A DNA stretch of 64,000 nucleotides from Bedellia somnulentella (taxonomy: Eukaryota; Arthropoda; Insecta; Lepidoptera; Bedelliidae). The stretch lies in NCBI GenBank assembly GCA_963576735.1, contig OY755176.1, positions 14,617,423 to 14,681,422 on the forward strand. Direction: 5' to 3'. Under the pieces are notes generated by a model. It made no database searches and had not been told where the DNA came from. It saw only the letters and a list, made by a program, of their open reading frames with translations. Within the stretch, counting starts at the first letter, position 1. Each line of letters starts with the position of its first letter. The translations under genes were made by a program, and so were the position numbers. This document shows positions 38,933 through 48,105 of this stretch, piece after piece.

Positions 38933-39122
38933 AGAGCTTATTCCATTACACTTTGTCGTTTCTGAATTCAGACGTCCTTCGAAGTTACTGCCGCAGACGC
39001 TTGTTATTCCACTACACAATTTGTCTACTTTTCAGAAGCCTAGCGTTCTGAACGTTCCACTAGTCTGAATTCAGATTCTGTGGCTTTCAGACGTCTTCAT
39101 TCAGACAAATGGAATAAGCTCT
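38933..39122. mobile_element. PIF/Harbinger-like MITE, family 2 copy 1
   Basis: A 190-bp element with terminal inverted repeats AGAGCTTATTCCATT / AATGGAATAAGCTCT, flanked by TAA (38930-38932, 39123-39125). It is nearly identical to 56930-57109 apart from small indels. Confidence 0.85.
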
Positions 39123-39333
39123 TAAAGGAAGTTGGGGCTGTTGTCCTATTTCATGTTTTATTTCTGTTTTTCTGGTTGTATTTCTGTAAAGATCACTTTT
39201 TCGTATTTATTGTTTTTATTACCTATCTGTGAAAAATGTTAAGGAGATACCAACATTGATTTACTAATGTTCTATGTGTTGTTATTTTATATTCTTTTTG
39301 CTATTTCTGTTTTTTATCCTTAATAAATAGAAA

Positions 39334-39564
39334 TAGCTGTGTAGTGTCGGCTTAGAATAGCACTACCCCATTTCTTCCGGTGGGTGTACGTAAGAGGCGA
39401 CTAACGGTATTGGGGCTTTAAAGGGATTTTTGGACCTTTATTTTACCATCTTTTCCCCACTCAACTTTCCAAAAGTGGCTGAGGAATTTTTCATTCCATA
39501 GCTCTGGCTTTCTCCTAGATGGGGTTCTAGGGATTTTTAGCCGTGAGTATATGTATGTATGTAT
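39334..39564 (+). mobile_element. SINE-A with a central deletion
   Basis: Head and tail are intact, but the CGATGCGGTTGGAGACCCAT block is missing: the sequence passes from GGGATTTTTGGA directly to CCTTTATTTTACCATC. A TCTCCTAGATGGGG repeat-like insertion lies before the 3' block. Confidence 0.82.
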
Positions 39565-39784
39565 AAAAACACAGACATTTGAATTTCAATTATGATAACA
39601 AGCAACTTACTGCCAAAACAATAAAATAGCACCTACTGAGGTAATTTGGTCGTCAGTGCTTTGATATGTATGTATCTTGGTGACTCGTTGCATTTAAGAT
39701 TGAACACTACATACTTTCTGAACAGGACGGGTAAATTCCACTCCTTGTAACTTCCATTTTATTCTTTCTGTTTTATATCTAACC

Positions 39785-40145
39785 CAACCGCGATAGCCCA
39801 GTGGGTAGAACACTCGGTTATCGTGCAAACGACTAGTGTTCAAATCCTGGGTCGGGCCTACACCAATTTGTCTTTTCTAAAGACATATGTGTGGTTTATT
39901 TATCATGGTTGTTAACGGTGAGGGAAAACATCGTGAGGAAACCCACATGGCTGAGTTGTACTTAGTCATGTGACAGTGTATTCGTACAAAACGGCGATAT
40001 CACGTGAGTACACTGTCCATGCAAAACGTGGGTACTCTGAACACCAGGTGACAAAGTCACGTGATGTTCAGAAGTATTAGTACCTCTGCTAACCCCTTCG
40101 GGGATATTCGGCGTGAACGTTTATGTTATGTTATGTTATTATGTT
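39785..40145 (+). mobile_element. SINE-B, full length, short subfamily
   Basis: The head is CAACCGCGATAGCCCAGTGG, with an A box at 39794-39804 and a B box at 39838-39846 (GTTCAAATC). It ends TTCGGCGTGAACGTTTATG followed by TTATG repeats. It lacks the GGCCTGCCCCCTAT segment found in the long subfamily. Confidence 0.88.
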
Positions 40146-40209
40146 ATTTAGTCCAACTTACATATTATTTATGTTTATTTATTCCTACTTTGACTCATGA
40201 TCTAATCGC

Positions 40210-40748
40210 TATACTCACGGCTTACCTATACAGAGGTATGTATAGATGGCTTTAAATTGCGGAAAAGTGTAGTTGGAGCTTTGGTATTAAAATTTCATTG
40301 TCCACTTTTGGAAATCGATTGGGTAAAAGTGGTATAAGTAAGTGGCCTGTACGACAATTAATCCGATTTGTTACCCCTCATTTATCACGTACATCAGTTA
40401 ATACGATCGGTTACCACAAAACATTAACCCTAGGGTGACGATGTGCAAAAAGGCCTTTTGACAGATACCTTACTTAGTATTTATGCCTAAATACTTCATA
40501 GGCAGACAGGAATTTGGTTTTTAAGTTCATTTCGTTCTCACACCCCAGGTTAAGAAAACTAATATACTTAAGACAAAAAAGCACTAGTTTTGTTTTATTT
40601 ATTTTTAGATCTTAATCAAAATTGATAGGTTTTTTAGAAATGCTCTTCATAGGGCTAGGGTGATAGTTTTGGGATACGAGTAACCCCAGTTTTGGGGTAG
40701 GATACCCACGTAAAATACAATGTAATACTATTCTGAGCCGACAATGTT
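40210..40748 (-). mobile_element. SINE-A, very old and split
   Basis: The 3' part is recognisable at 40210-40345 (ACTCACGGCTTACC, GTTGGAGCTTTGG, CCACTTTTGGAAATCGATTGGG). The head is at 40690-40748 (GGTAGGATACCCACG, ATACTATTCTGAGCCGACA). The DNA between them is unrelated. Confidence 0.45.
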
Positions 40749-41059
40749 TAGCGATCGGTTACTAAATGGCCCCGTTACACATTAAATTATAACGCAATTC
40801 AGAGCAATGGGTTTATATTTTTTTATTTTATTTTATAGAAAAATTGATAAAAATTAAATCTAGGCGAGATATGAACCCTTCTGAAAATCACATGGCGTCA
40901 TTTCTTCCTCCGCCCTTCAATGGGGAAGTGGAAGGCATTTAACATTGTACCGAGTACTTTCGTAATAATTTCAGTTATGAATGGACAATATTATACTATA
41001 AAGTGGCATGAGGCCAATTTGGAAATGGAAACATATGCTTGTAAGTCAGATCTATAGGT

Positions 41060-41557
41060 AATTCGGTATGCAAAGTTTTACAAAAGTGATGCTGATTACA
41101 AAACCATTTCAAGATATTATGTTTTTAAAACATATTTTCTTGAAATTAAATCAAACAAAGCTAAGATGACCGTTATTTTAACAAAATACTGTAACAGTAT
41201 TTGACCTTCAGCGTTGTTTCAAAGACAATCGTTTTTGCAGTTTATTAATAAAATATCGAAAATCATAGGTTTGTTTAATATAATATCCTAATAATTTCAT
41301 TAGAGATCACAAATTCGTGAAATGTTTTGCAATCAGCACCATTTTTATTAAACATTTCGCTTTATTTGCATGTCGCTACGTGATATTTTCAATCGATGAC
41401 GTCATTAAGTACAAAAGTTGAACAATCTTTAAAAAATCATAACTTTGCAATTACTCATTGTAAATGAAAAATATTGAAATTAGTCTTTTATTTTCGTGTT
41501 TGCTATCGAATAAAAATATTTAATAAAAACCAAAAAAAAAACTTTGCATACCGAATT
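41060..41557. mobile_element. 498-bp MITE with 20-bp inverted repeats
   Basis: Perfect 20-bp ends AATTCGGTATGCAAAGTTTT and the complement at 41538-41557. The AT-rich interior has no open frame. The target duplication is not clear (GT on both sides at most). Confidence 0.72.
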
Positions 41558-41903
41558 GTCAATAGAAAGCACACTTTGGTAGCATTAGTTTGTGACGTTG
41601 TAAACTAAGGTGAAAGTTTTAAAAGCTTCAATATGGTGTACCTCAATGACAGTCTTATTATTTAGTAAGTCTACGTTCAGTTTTTACCTACTTTCTTTGT
41701 GCTAGCAAATATTAAGGCCAATAGTTCCAACTTTAGACGGCCAATATTATTGATTATCACTTTGTACGACTACAGGAAACCTTTCAAGCCCTAACTTACC
41801 TTTAAGGCTTTCGTAGTAACAAGATATCATGTCCCTCTACGTATCTGTTCGCAGTGCAGACTATTTTTCTTAAGCCAAAAATGAAAGAAAGAAATAATCA
41901 TAT

Positions 41904-42265
41904 AATAACATAACATAACATAAACGTTCACGCCGAATATCCCCGAAGGGGTTGGCAGAGGTACTAATACTTCTGAACATCACGTGACTTTGTCACCTGG
42001 TGTTCAGAGTACCCACGTTTTGCATGGACAGTGTACTCACGTGATATCGCCGTTTTGTACGAATACACTGTCACATGACTAAGTACAACTCAGCCATGTG
42101 GGTTTCCTCACGATGTTTTCCCTCACCGTTAACAACCATGATAAATAAACCACACATATGTCTTTAGAAAAGACAAATTGGTGTAGGCCCGACCCAGGAT
42201 TTGAACACTAGTCGTTTGCACGATAACCGAGTGTTCTACCCACTGGGCTATCACGGTTGCATAAT
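41904..42265 (-). mobile_element. SINE-B, full length, short subfamily
   Basis: Flanked by an 11-bp duplication AATAATCATAT (41893-41903, 42266-42276). It shares with 39785-40145 the 14-base deletion next to TATCACGTGAG. Confidence 0.9.
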
Positions 42266-42526
42266 AATAATCATATCATTTTACTTAATATGACAGATAA
42301 CCTAATTAAAAATGTAACCTCCTCACTATTTATTACTATCATCCTTTTTCATGTTAATTTCATACAACAGAAACAACAATAGGGTTTTCATTGCAATTCG
42401 GTACTATTCCACACAAAGTGGCTTAGCTAAAACTAGTGAGAGCACGGTCTCTAATACGTCAAATATGACACGAGATGTTAATAAGTTATTAACAAAAAAT
42501 CTCTGTAATAACATTACCTTCATATA

Positions 42527-42773
42527 CATACATATACTCACGGCTATAAATCTCTAGAAGGGGTAGCCACCTAAGATAAGGAATTAGAAATTCCTCAGCC
42601 ACATTTGGAAAATTGAGTGGGGAAAGGATGGTAAAGTAAAGGTTGTTGGTGATGGGTCTCCAGCCGCATCGCCCAAAAATCCCTTAAAAGCCCCAATACC
42701 GTTAGTCGCCTCTTACGTACACCCATCGGTAGAAACGGGGTAGTGCTATTCTAAGCCGACACTACACGGCAAA
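42527..42773 (-). mobile_element. SINE-A, full length
   Basis: A complete copy, flanked by TACC(T/C)TCATATA (42515-42526, 42774-42785; 11 of 12 identical). It is very similar to the copy at 16795-17045 (same GGAAAATTGAGTGGGGAAAGG and CTCCAGCCGCATCGCC), so these two are probably from one recent subfamily. Confidence 0.9.
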
Positions 42774-42799
42774 TACCCTCATATAATATAACTCAATAT

Positions 42800-43012
42800 T
42801 TGATACTAATATTTCTGAACATCACGTGACATTTTGTCACTTGTCACATATTGACATTTTGCTTGTATACGGACATACATATACTCATGCCATTAATTCC
42901 CATTGAAGTAGGCAGAGTGATGGAGACGCTGATTGGTGAAGACATGGTTTCCTTACGATACATTCCCTCACAGATATCAACCATGCTAAATTAACCACAA
43001 ATATCAACTCAA
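42800..43012 (-). mobile_element. Composite of old SINE-B pieces and an RTE-like LINE 3' end
   Basis: TTCTGAACATCACGTGAC (42810 region) and ACCATGCTAAATTAACCACA (42980 region) are SINE-B pieces. Between them lies CATACATATACTCATGCC...GAAGTAGGCAGAG, the LINE terminal block (about 42870-42920) with its TATG tail. The LINE end appears inserted into, or fused with, the SINE-B. Confidence 0.55.
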
Positions 43013-43013
43013 A

Positions 43014-43450
43014 CGTTCACGCCGTATGTCCCCTAATGGGTTGGTTTCTACTAATACATACATATACTCACGGCTGTAAATCCCTAGATGGGGTAGCCAG
43101 AGCTAAGGAATTAGAAATTCCTCAGCCACTTTAAGAAAGTTAAGTGGGGAAAAGATGGTAAAATAAAGGTTGTTGGTGATGGGTCTCCAGCCTCATCGCC
43201 AAGAAATCCCTTAAAAGCCCCAATACCGTTAGTCGCCTCTTACGTACACCCACCGGAAGAAATGGGGTAGTGCTATTCTAAGCCGCCACTACACAGCATA
43301 TAATACTTTCTATTAATACTACTGAACTATCACTGAAAGGCTGGTGAAATTCTAATCAATGAGTTATCACCATACATGACTGAAGAAAGGAGACATTAGT
43401 GTATATCTAACACAGGATTTGTACTCTCCTGCATAAGAATCGGTGGTGGT
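43014..43450 (-). mobile_element. Old SINE-B interrupted by a SINE-A
   Basis: The tail AACGTTCACGCCGTATGTCC and GGGTTGG lie left of the SINE-A at 43058-43306. TATTAATACTACTGAACTATCA and the head-like ACAGGATTTGTACTC...AAGAATCGG lie to its right. The order fits one minus-strand SINE-B split by the younger insertion. Confidence 0.6.
43058..43306 (-). mobile_element. SINE-A, full length, nested in SINE-B
   Basis: A complete copy, flanked by TTTCTA(C/T)TAATAC (43045-43057, 43307-43319; 12 of 13 identical). The duplicated target is itself SINE-B sequence. Confidence 0.88.
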
Positions 43451-43479
43451 CCCTAGCGTATTTGTGATTTGACAATAGT

Positions 43480-43573
43480 CCAACAGGGTAGCCTTATGGG
43501 GGCTGGCAGACATTTAGGATTACGACCGTGATAGTAGATGAGACTGACTTAATGTGCCCTCCGAAACACTAAC
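43480..43573 (-). mobile_element. SINE-C fragment
   Basis: GGGCTGGCAGACATTTAGG, ACCGTGATAGTAGATGAGAC and TTAATGTGCCCTCCGAAAC parallel the SINE-C copy at 56690-56929. Confidence 0.55.
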
Positions 43574-43584
43574 TTAACTAAATC

Positions 43585-43812
43585 TTAAATAAATCCCTTA
43601 ACGGGGTAGCCAGAGCTTTGGAATGAGAAATTCCTCAGCCACTTTTGGAAGTTGATTGGGGAAAAGATGGTAATAATAAATGTTTTTGGTGATGGGTCTC
43701 CAACCACATTGCCCAAAAATCACCTAAAAAAACCCCTATACCCTTAGTCGCCTCTTACGATCACCCCCGGGTAGAAATGGGGTAGTGTTATTCTAAGCCG
43801 ACACTACACGGC
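43585..43812 (-). mobile_element. SINE-A, near full length
   Basis: From AAATCCCTTAACGGGGTAGC to GCCGACACTACACGGC. It resembles 45921-46172 (shared TTTGGAATGAGAAATTC and GTAATAATAAATGTTTTTGG), a second subfamily. The terminal TATG tail has been lost. Confidence 0.82.
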
Positions 43813-43878
43813 TATATTTTTAGAATCAATAAATCATAACCCCACAACATACACTTTGTTGTGTGTTTGTGCAACAAG

Positions 43879-43985
43879 CTGTGTAGCGTCGGCTCAGAGT
43901 AGCACTAACCCATATTTTCCCATGGTTTTTCAATTTTCGGGCGATGTGACAGGAGAACCATCCCTAGTCATTCTATATTTTATAA
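43879..43985 (+). mobile_element. SINE-A 5' part, old
   Basis: GCTGTGTAGCGTCGGCTCAG and TCGGGCGATGTGACAGGAG with a decayed middle. The 3' half is absent and the next SINE-A starts just after it. Confidence 0.6.
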
Positions 43986-43995
43986 TCTATCTAAC

Positions 43996-44235
43996 GTGCT
44001 GTGTAGTGTCAGCTTAGAATAGCTCTACCCCATTTCTTCCGGTGGGTGTACGTAAGAGGCGACTAACGGTATTGGGGCTTTAAAGGGATTTTTGGGCGAT
44101 GTGGTTGGACACCCATCACCAACAACCTTTATTTTAGCATCTTTTCCCCACTCAACTTTCCAAAGGTGGCTGAGGAATTTCTCATTCCTTAGCTCTGGCT
44201 ACCCCATCTAGGGATTCATGAGATATGTATGTATG
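43996..44235 (+). mobile_element. SINE-A, near full length
   Basis: From GTGCTGTGTAGTGTCAGC to GGGATTCATGAGATATGTATG. An approximate target repeat is CTATCTAACG / CTATCTACG. Confidence 0.82.
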
Positions 44236-44244
44236 CTATCTACG

Positions 44245-44332
44245 CCCTTCTCAATTTCCAAATATGGGTAAGAAGTTTCTAATTCTAAAGCTCTGGCAAC
44301 CCCTTTTTGGGGTAGTAGCTGTGAGTATATGT
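44245..44332 (+). mobile_element. SINE-A 3' fragment
   Basis: CTCAATTTCCAAATATGGGT, CTCTGGCAACCCC and AGCTGTGAGTATATGTA; directly follows the previous copy. Confidence 0.65.
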
Positions 44333-44721
44333 ACTAGATGTATCATAGCTTACCTAAACAGGATATCTATGTATGTCTTGATATATAGGTCTATTTAATT
44401 ATATATCCTTTAGTCGTAGTTATACATATACATGTGCTTTAAAGAATAGGCTATGAAACTTTACAGCCAATTTATTGAATTCCTTTATTATAAAAGTACA
44501 CAGCTTACAGACGTAAAACAGTCACAATAAAAATTATAAGGGGTGAGAAGTGGATAAAGTATTATTAGATATTTGAACTACTCCTGCGAAGCTGGGTCGG
44601 TCTATTAGTTTATTTCATAATTGGGTCACCAAAGTACCATTCTTAAAGGTAAACAACCCGCTGAACATGTTTAGTAAAAAATATAATGAGTCAAAAGTAA
44701 TTCCCAACGACCTAGGTGACG

Positions 44722-44772
44722 TCAACTCATAGTCTCTGCCTACTCCAATGCCAAACAGCGGCGTAAATATAC
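44722..44772 (+). mobile_element. RTE-like LINE 3' terminal fragment
   Basis: CATAGTCTCTGCCTACTCCA and GGCGTAAATATAC match the terminal block only. Confidence 0.4.
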
Positions 44773-45194
44773 AAAGGTAGGCAGTTTAATAAGGCTGTTG
44801 GTACACCTGCCAGTTCGCCCTCACACATTAATATGATAATATATACAGAGTTTCGACCCCTGCGTTCGGCAGACAAACTTGTGTAATTACAATTCGGTGG
44901 TAAACGTATTGAATATTAAAACAAGGAGAATTGGGGCTGGTGATTCCGTTTTTGTGATACTCAGGCTATGCTAATTACTATTCGGTGTAATGTAATGTAA
45001 CGGAAGTCTTGCTTTGTGAGTCGGCAGGTGAAGTCGTGCCAAATATGCGGTACCTCAGACAATGTTGCCATTATGTAACTTGTAACGTATGTATCGATAA
45101 TATTGTTTTTATTTTAACTATATTATGAATAATATTGATTTTAATTAGCCTTGAAAGTGAAAAACAACATTTTGTCCATTTTTTAAGTATCGTA

Positions 45195-45521
45195 AGCAGA
45201 CTATAGGTGATGGGGTCTCTAATCACATTGCTGCCAAAAATAATTTTAAACGGACCAAAACCTTAGGCGCTTCTTACACCAGCCGCACAAAGAAATAGGT
45301 CAGTGCTATTTTAAGCCAACACTACACAGCTCGTTCTTTTAATTACTAGAGGGAAAGAGAGAAGAGATGGTAAAAATTAAGGATTATTTGTAATAACATA
45401 TCTTAAAATCACTTACAAAAAACAGTTTACAAAAAAAAAAACCAAAACCCTAAGTCGACTCTTACGACCCCCACGGAAAGAAATAGGTTAGTGTTATTTT
45501 AAGCCGGCACTACACAGCTTA
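45195..45521 (-). mobile_element. Two old, adjacent SINE-A copies
   Basis: 45195-45331 keeps GTGATGGGGTCTCTAATCAC to TTTAAGCCAACACTACACAG. 45350-45521 keeps GAGAAGAGATGGTAAAAATT to TTAAGCCGGCACTACACAGC. Both end with an intact head, so they are independent tandem insertions or a duplication. Confidence 0.6.
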
Positions 45522-45920
45522 GTATGCTAATATGGAGCAATTATGTTAATAAATATGAAGCCTATAGATATTGTGTTCTGAAATTTTGAATAAGTTTAGA
45601 ACTACTATTTACCTATTTCACGAGTATTGCAATTGAGAGCCTCTTCCAATTTTCTAAGTTGGTTGAAAATAATACAGTGTATGTAATTAGTCTAAAATGA
45701 CCAAAGGGCGCGGCCGGTGAATTCTTGTATAGTAAAATCATTGAGTTGTAAACAGGGCCGTAAACTGAGACGAATCAGCTGCCTAGTTTTTGTACGAGAG
45801 TGCAACCAAGCCTTTAATAAGACGCTATTTCAATATTTTATTACAAGGGGACAGTAAACAGATCTATTTATGCCTACCATATTATACCTCTTTGATGCCT
45901 ACTAAGTATATGATATAACA

Positions 45921-46170
45921 CATACATACATACATATACTCACGGCTATAATTCCCTAAACGGGGTAGCCAGAGCTTTGGAATGAGAAATTCGTCAGCCA
46001 CTTTTGGAAGTTGAGTGGGGAAAAGATGGTAATAATAAATGTTTTTGGTGACGGGTCTCCAACCACATCGCCCAAAAATCACTTGAAAAGCCCTTATACC
46101 CTTAGTCGCCTCTTACGATCACCCACGAGTAGAAATGGGGTAGTGTTATTCTAAGCCGACACTACACAGC
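45921..46170 (-). mobile_element. SINE-A, full length
   Basis: A complete copy from the CATACATACATA tail to GCCGACACTACACAGC. The antisense frame beginning at 46082 is an artefact of the element. Confidence 0.87.
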
Positions 46171-46224
46171 AAACACTATGTTATAACAATTAAACATAAT
46201 AATAATTTTACATTTATAATGTTC

Positions 46225-46392
46225 CCATAATTATTATTACCCAAAATAGGAGCCAGAACTTTAAGGTTCATGTCTCTTCACTTTATAAAAATATCGATCT
46301 ATCGATCACTTAAACTCCAGTACTTTGCCACCTCCTTCTATATAACTGGGAAGAAACATGTTATTATTATTTTAAGCTGACACTTCATGGCC
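46225..46392 (-). mobile_element. SINE-A, very decayed
   Basis: Only AAAATAGGAGCCAGAACTTT, CTGGGAAGAAACATG and TTTTAAGCTGACACTTCATG align in order. Confidence 0.4.
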
Positions 46393-47574
46393 AACAATTT
46401 TAATGATCAATATGTCATATAACATAAGTCGACATTAGATTTTTTCTCATTTTGATACTTTGCTTCAAAAAACTAATTTTAGTTCAGAATTTTGTGACAA
46501 ATCACCCTTTTTAATATGATACTTTCTTTTTCTGTCGTTTGTAATGTAGTGAAACTTTGTAATAAATATTTATCCAGAACCCCCTAACTAACTAAACTCA
46601 TGCCAATGTACTGAAAAACGGTAAGACATACTATAATCACCGTGCAGGAAAAACTTTATAAAATGTTGATGTAAATTGCATAGACAAAGGAGTAACTTCG
46701 CACACTTATAGTTCATATACTGAAGAAAGCATTTTCTGATTTTATGTCATAAATAGACATATATGACAGATATATGTATGTTAGGCGTTTGTTATATGAA
46801 AACAAAGGAAATTTGTTGGTTGTTTCTTCGGAATATTGAACAAGATGAACCATTCTTCATCGTTCGTTTCACCATTTTTTCTTCTTCCCAAAACTTATTT
46901 CAAAAGTTTCAAAGGAATTTTTCATAACAAAAGGTCGTGCAGTGACGTATCAATTTATTAAACCTACTTTTAAATAAATACTAACATATTTTATATGAAT
47001 TATTTTTCCACAACCAGCCACTTTGTTCTATTTCTATAAAGGTTTCTAAACGACATGTTCAACCGTTTCATAATAAAACATCAATAATATTGTGTTTAGA
47101 ACTTTAGCATTTATCCATCGCTTTAGGACAGAAAGAGGTGAACACATATTAATTGTAATATTATAATACACATTTATTAGAAGTCCGTGCACCTGTTCAA
47201 CTAGCCTTGATTCAGTCTTTTCCGTGCCCGCGGTCTCTTCGAACACTCTCGCATTAACCATTATAATAATAGGTCGTCAGAAGTAGGGTCAACAATCAAC
47301 CTACCTACCGCTTAAGGGATTAATTATGAGTAATTCACCTGGACGCATTGAAAACACCTTTCACCTTCTTTTATATGCTAAGCAGTAAAGTTAAACGACT
47401 TTTATTTTTTAATCTAATTGCTTTCTAATAAGTACTTAAGTTTAGAACTTGGCATGTTTGTTGCAACTGTTTGTTACTTTTTGTAGCTGCCATTATAACC
47501 CAGCGGTTATTGTGACACCGTTTTCTGTTCCTGAGTATTTAATTCTGTTCCTGAGTATATAATTTAATCTTCCT

Positions 47575-47745
47575 CAGCAACCTTTAGAACTTGAAGGTGA
47601 AAAAGATCGTAAAATAGAGGACGATTAGAAATGGATCTCCAACCAGGTTGCCCAACAATCACTCAAAATACTCTAATACCCTTAATCGCCTGGTACGAAA
47701 CCCACGGAAAGAAAAGGGTTAGTGCTATTTCAAACCCACAAATCT
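47575..47745 (-). mobile_element. SINE-A, old
   Basis: TCCTCAGCAACCTTTAGAAC, ATGGATCTCCAACCAGGTTG and CCTTAATCGCCTGGTACG; the head is decayed. Confidence 0.55.
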
Positions 47746-47867
47746 CTTTTTTTTATACATTTCCACTTTGCTTATTCATTTAGTCGCAAATGGGCCCTTG
47801 TTATATTTTTACGACTGTATTAACTTTTTATAAGTTTACTTTAATTTCAGCATGGTTTCAATCAAAA

Positions 47868-48105
47868 TTAGCTGTTTAGTATCGGCTTAGAATTGCATTA
47901 CCCCATTTCTTCCCGTTAGTATTCGTTAGAGGCGACTCCCTTAGTTTAGTATTGAGGCTTTTCAGTGATTTATTGGCTATGTGGTTGGGAACCATCTGTA
48001 AACTAAAACCTTTATTATAAAATATCTTCCCCACTCAACTTCTAAAAGTGGCTGAGGTATTTCTTATTCTGAACCTTTGGCTACCTCTTCTAGGGATTTA
48101 TTTAT
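47868..48105 (+). mobile_element. SINE-A, old, near full length
   Basis: AGCTGTTTAGTATCGGCTTAG to GGCTACCTCTTCTAGGGATT, with moderate divergence. Confidence 0.7.

Noticed and set aside
39785..39860. Possible tRNA gene
   Set aside because: It is the head of SINE-B, repeated in at least four copies with a shared non-tRNA body and target duplications.
45882..46082. 66-codon minus-strand frame
   Set aside because: Lies inside a full-length SINE-A; the same residues (YHLFPTQLPKVA) occur at 14956-15240, also SINE-A.
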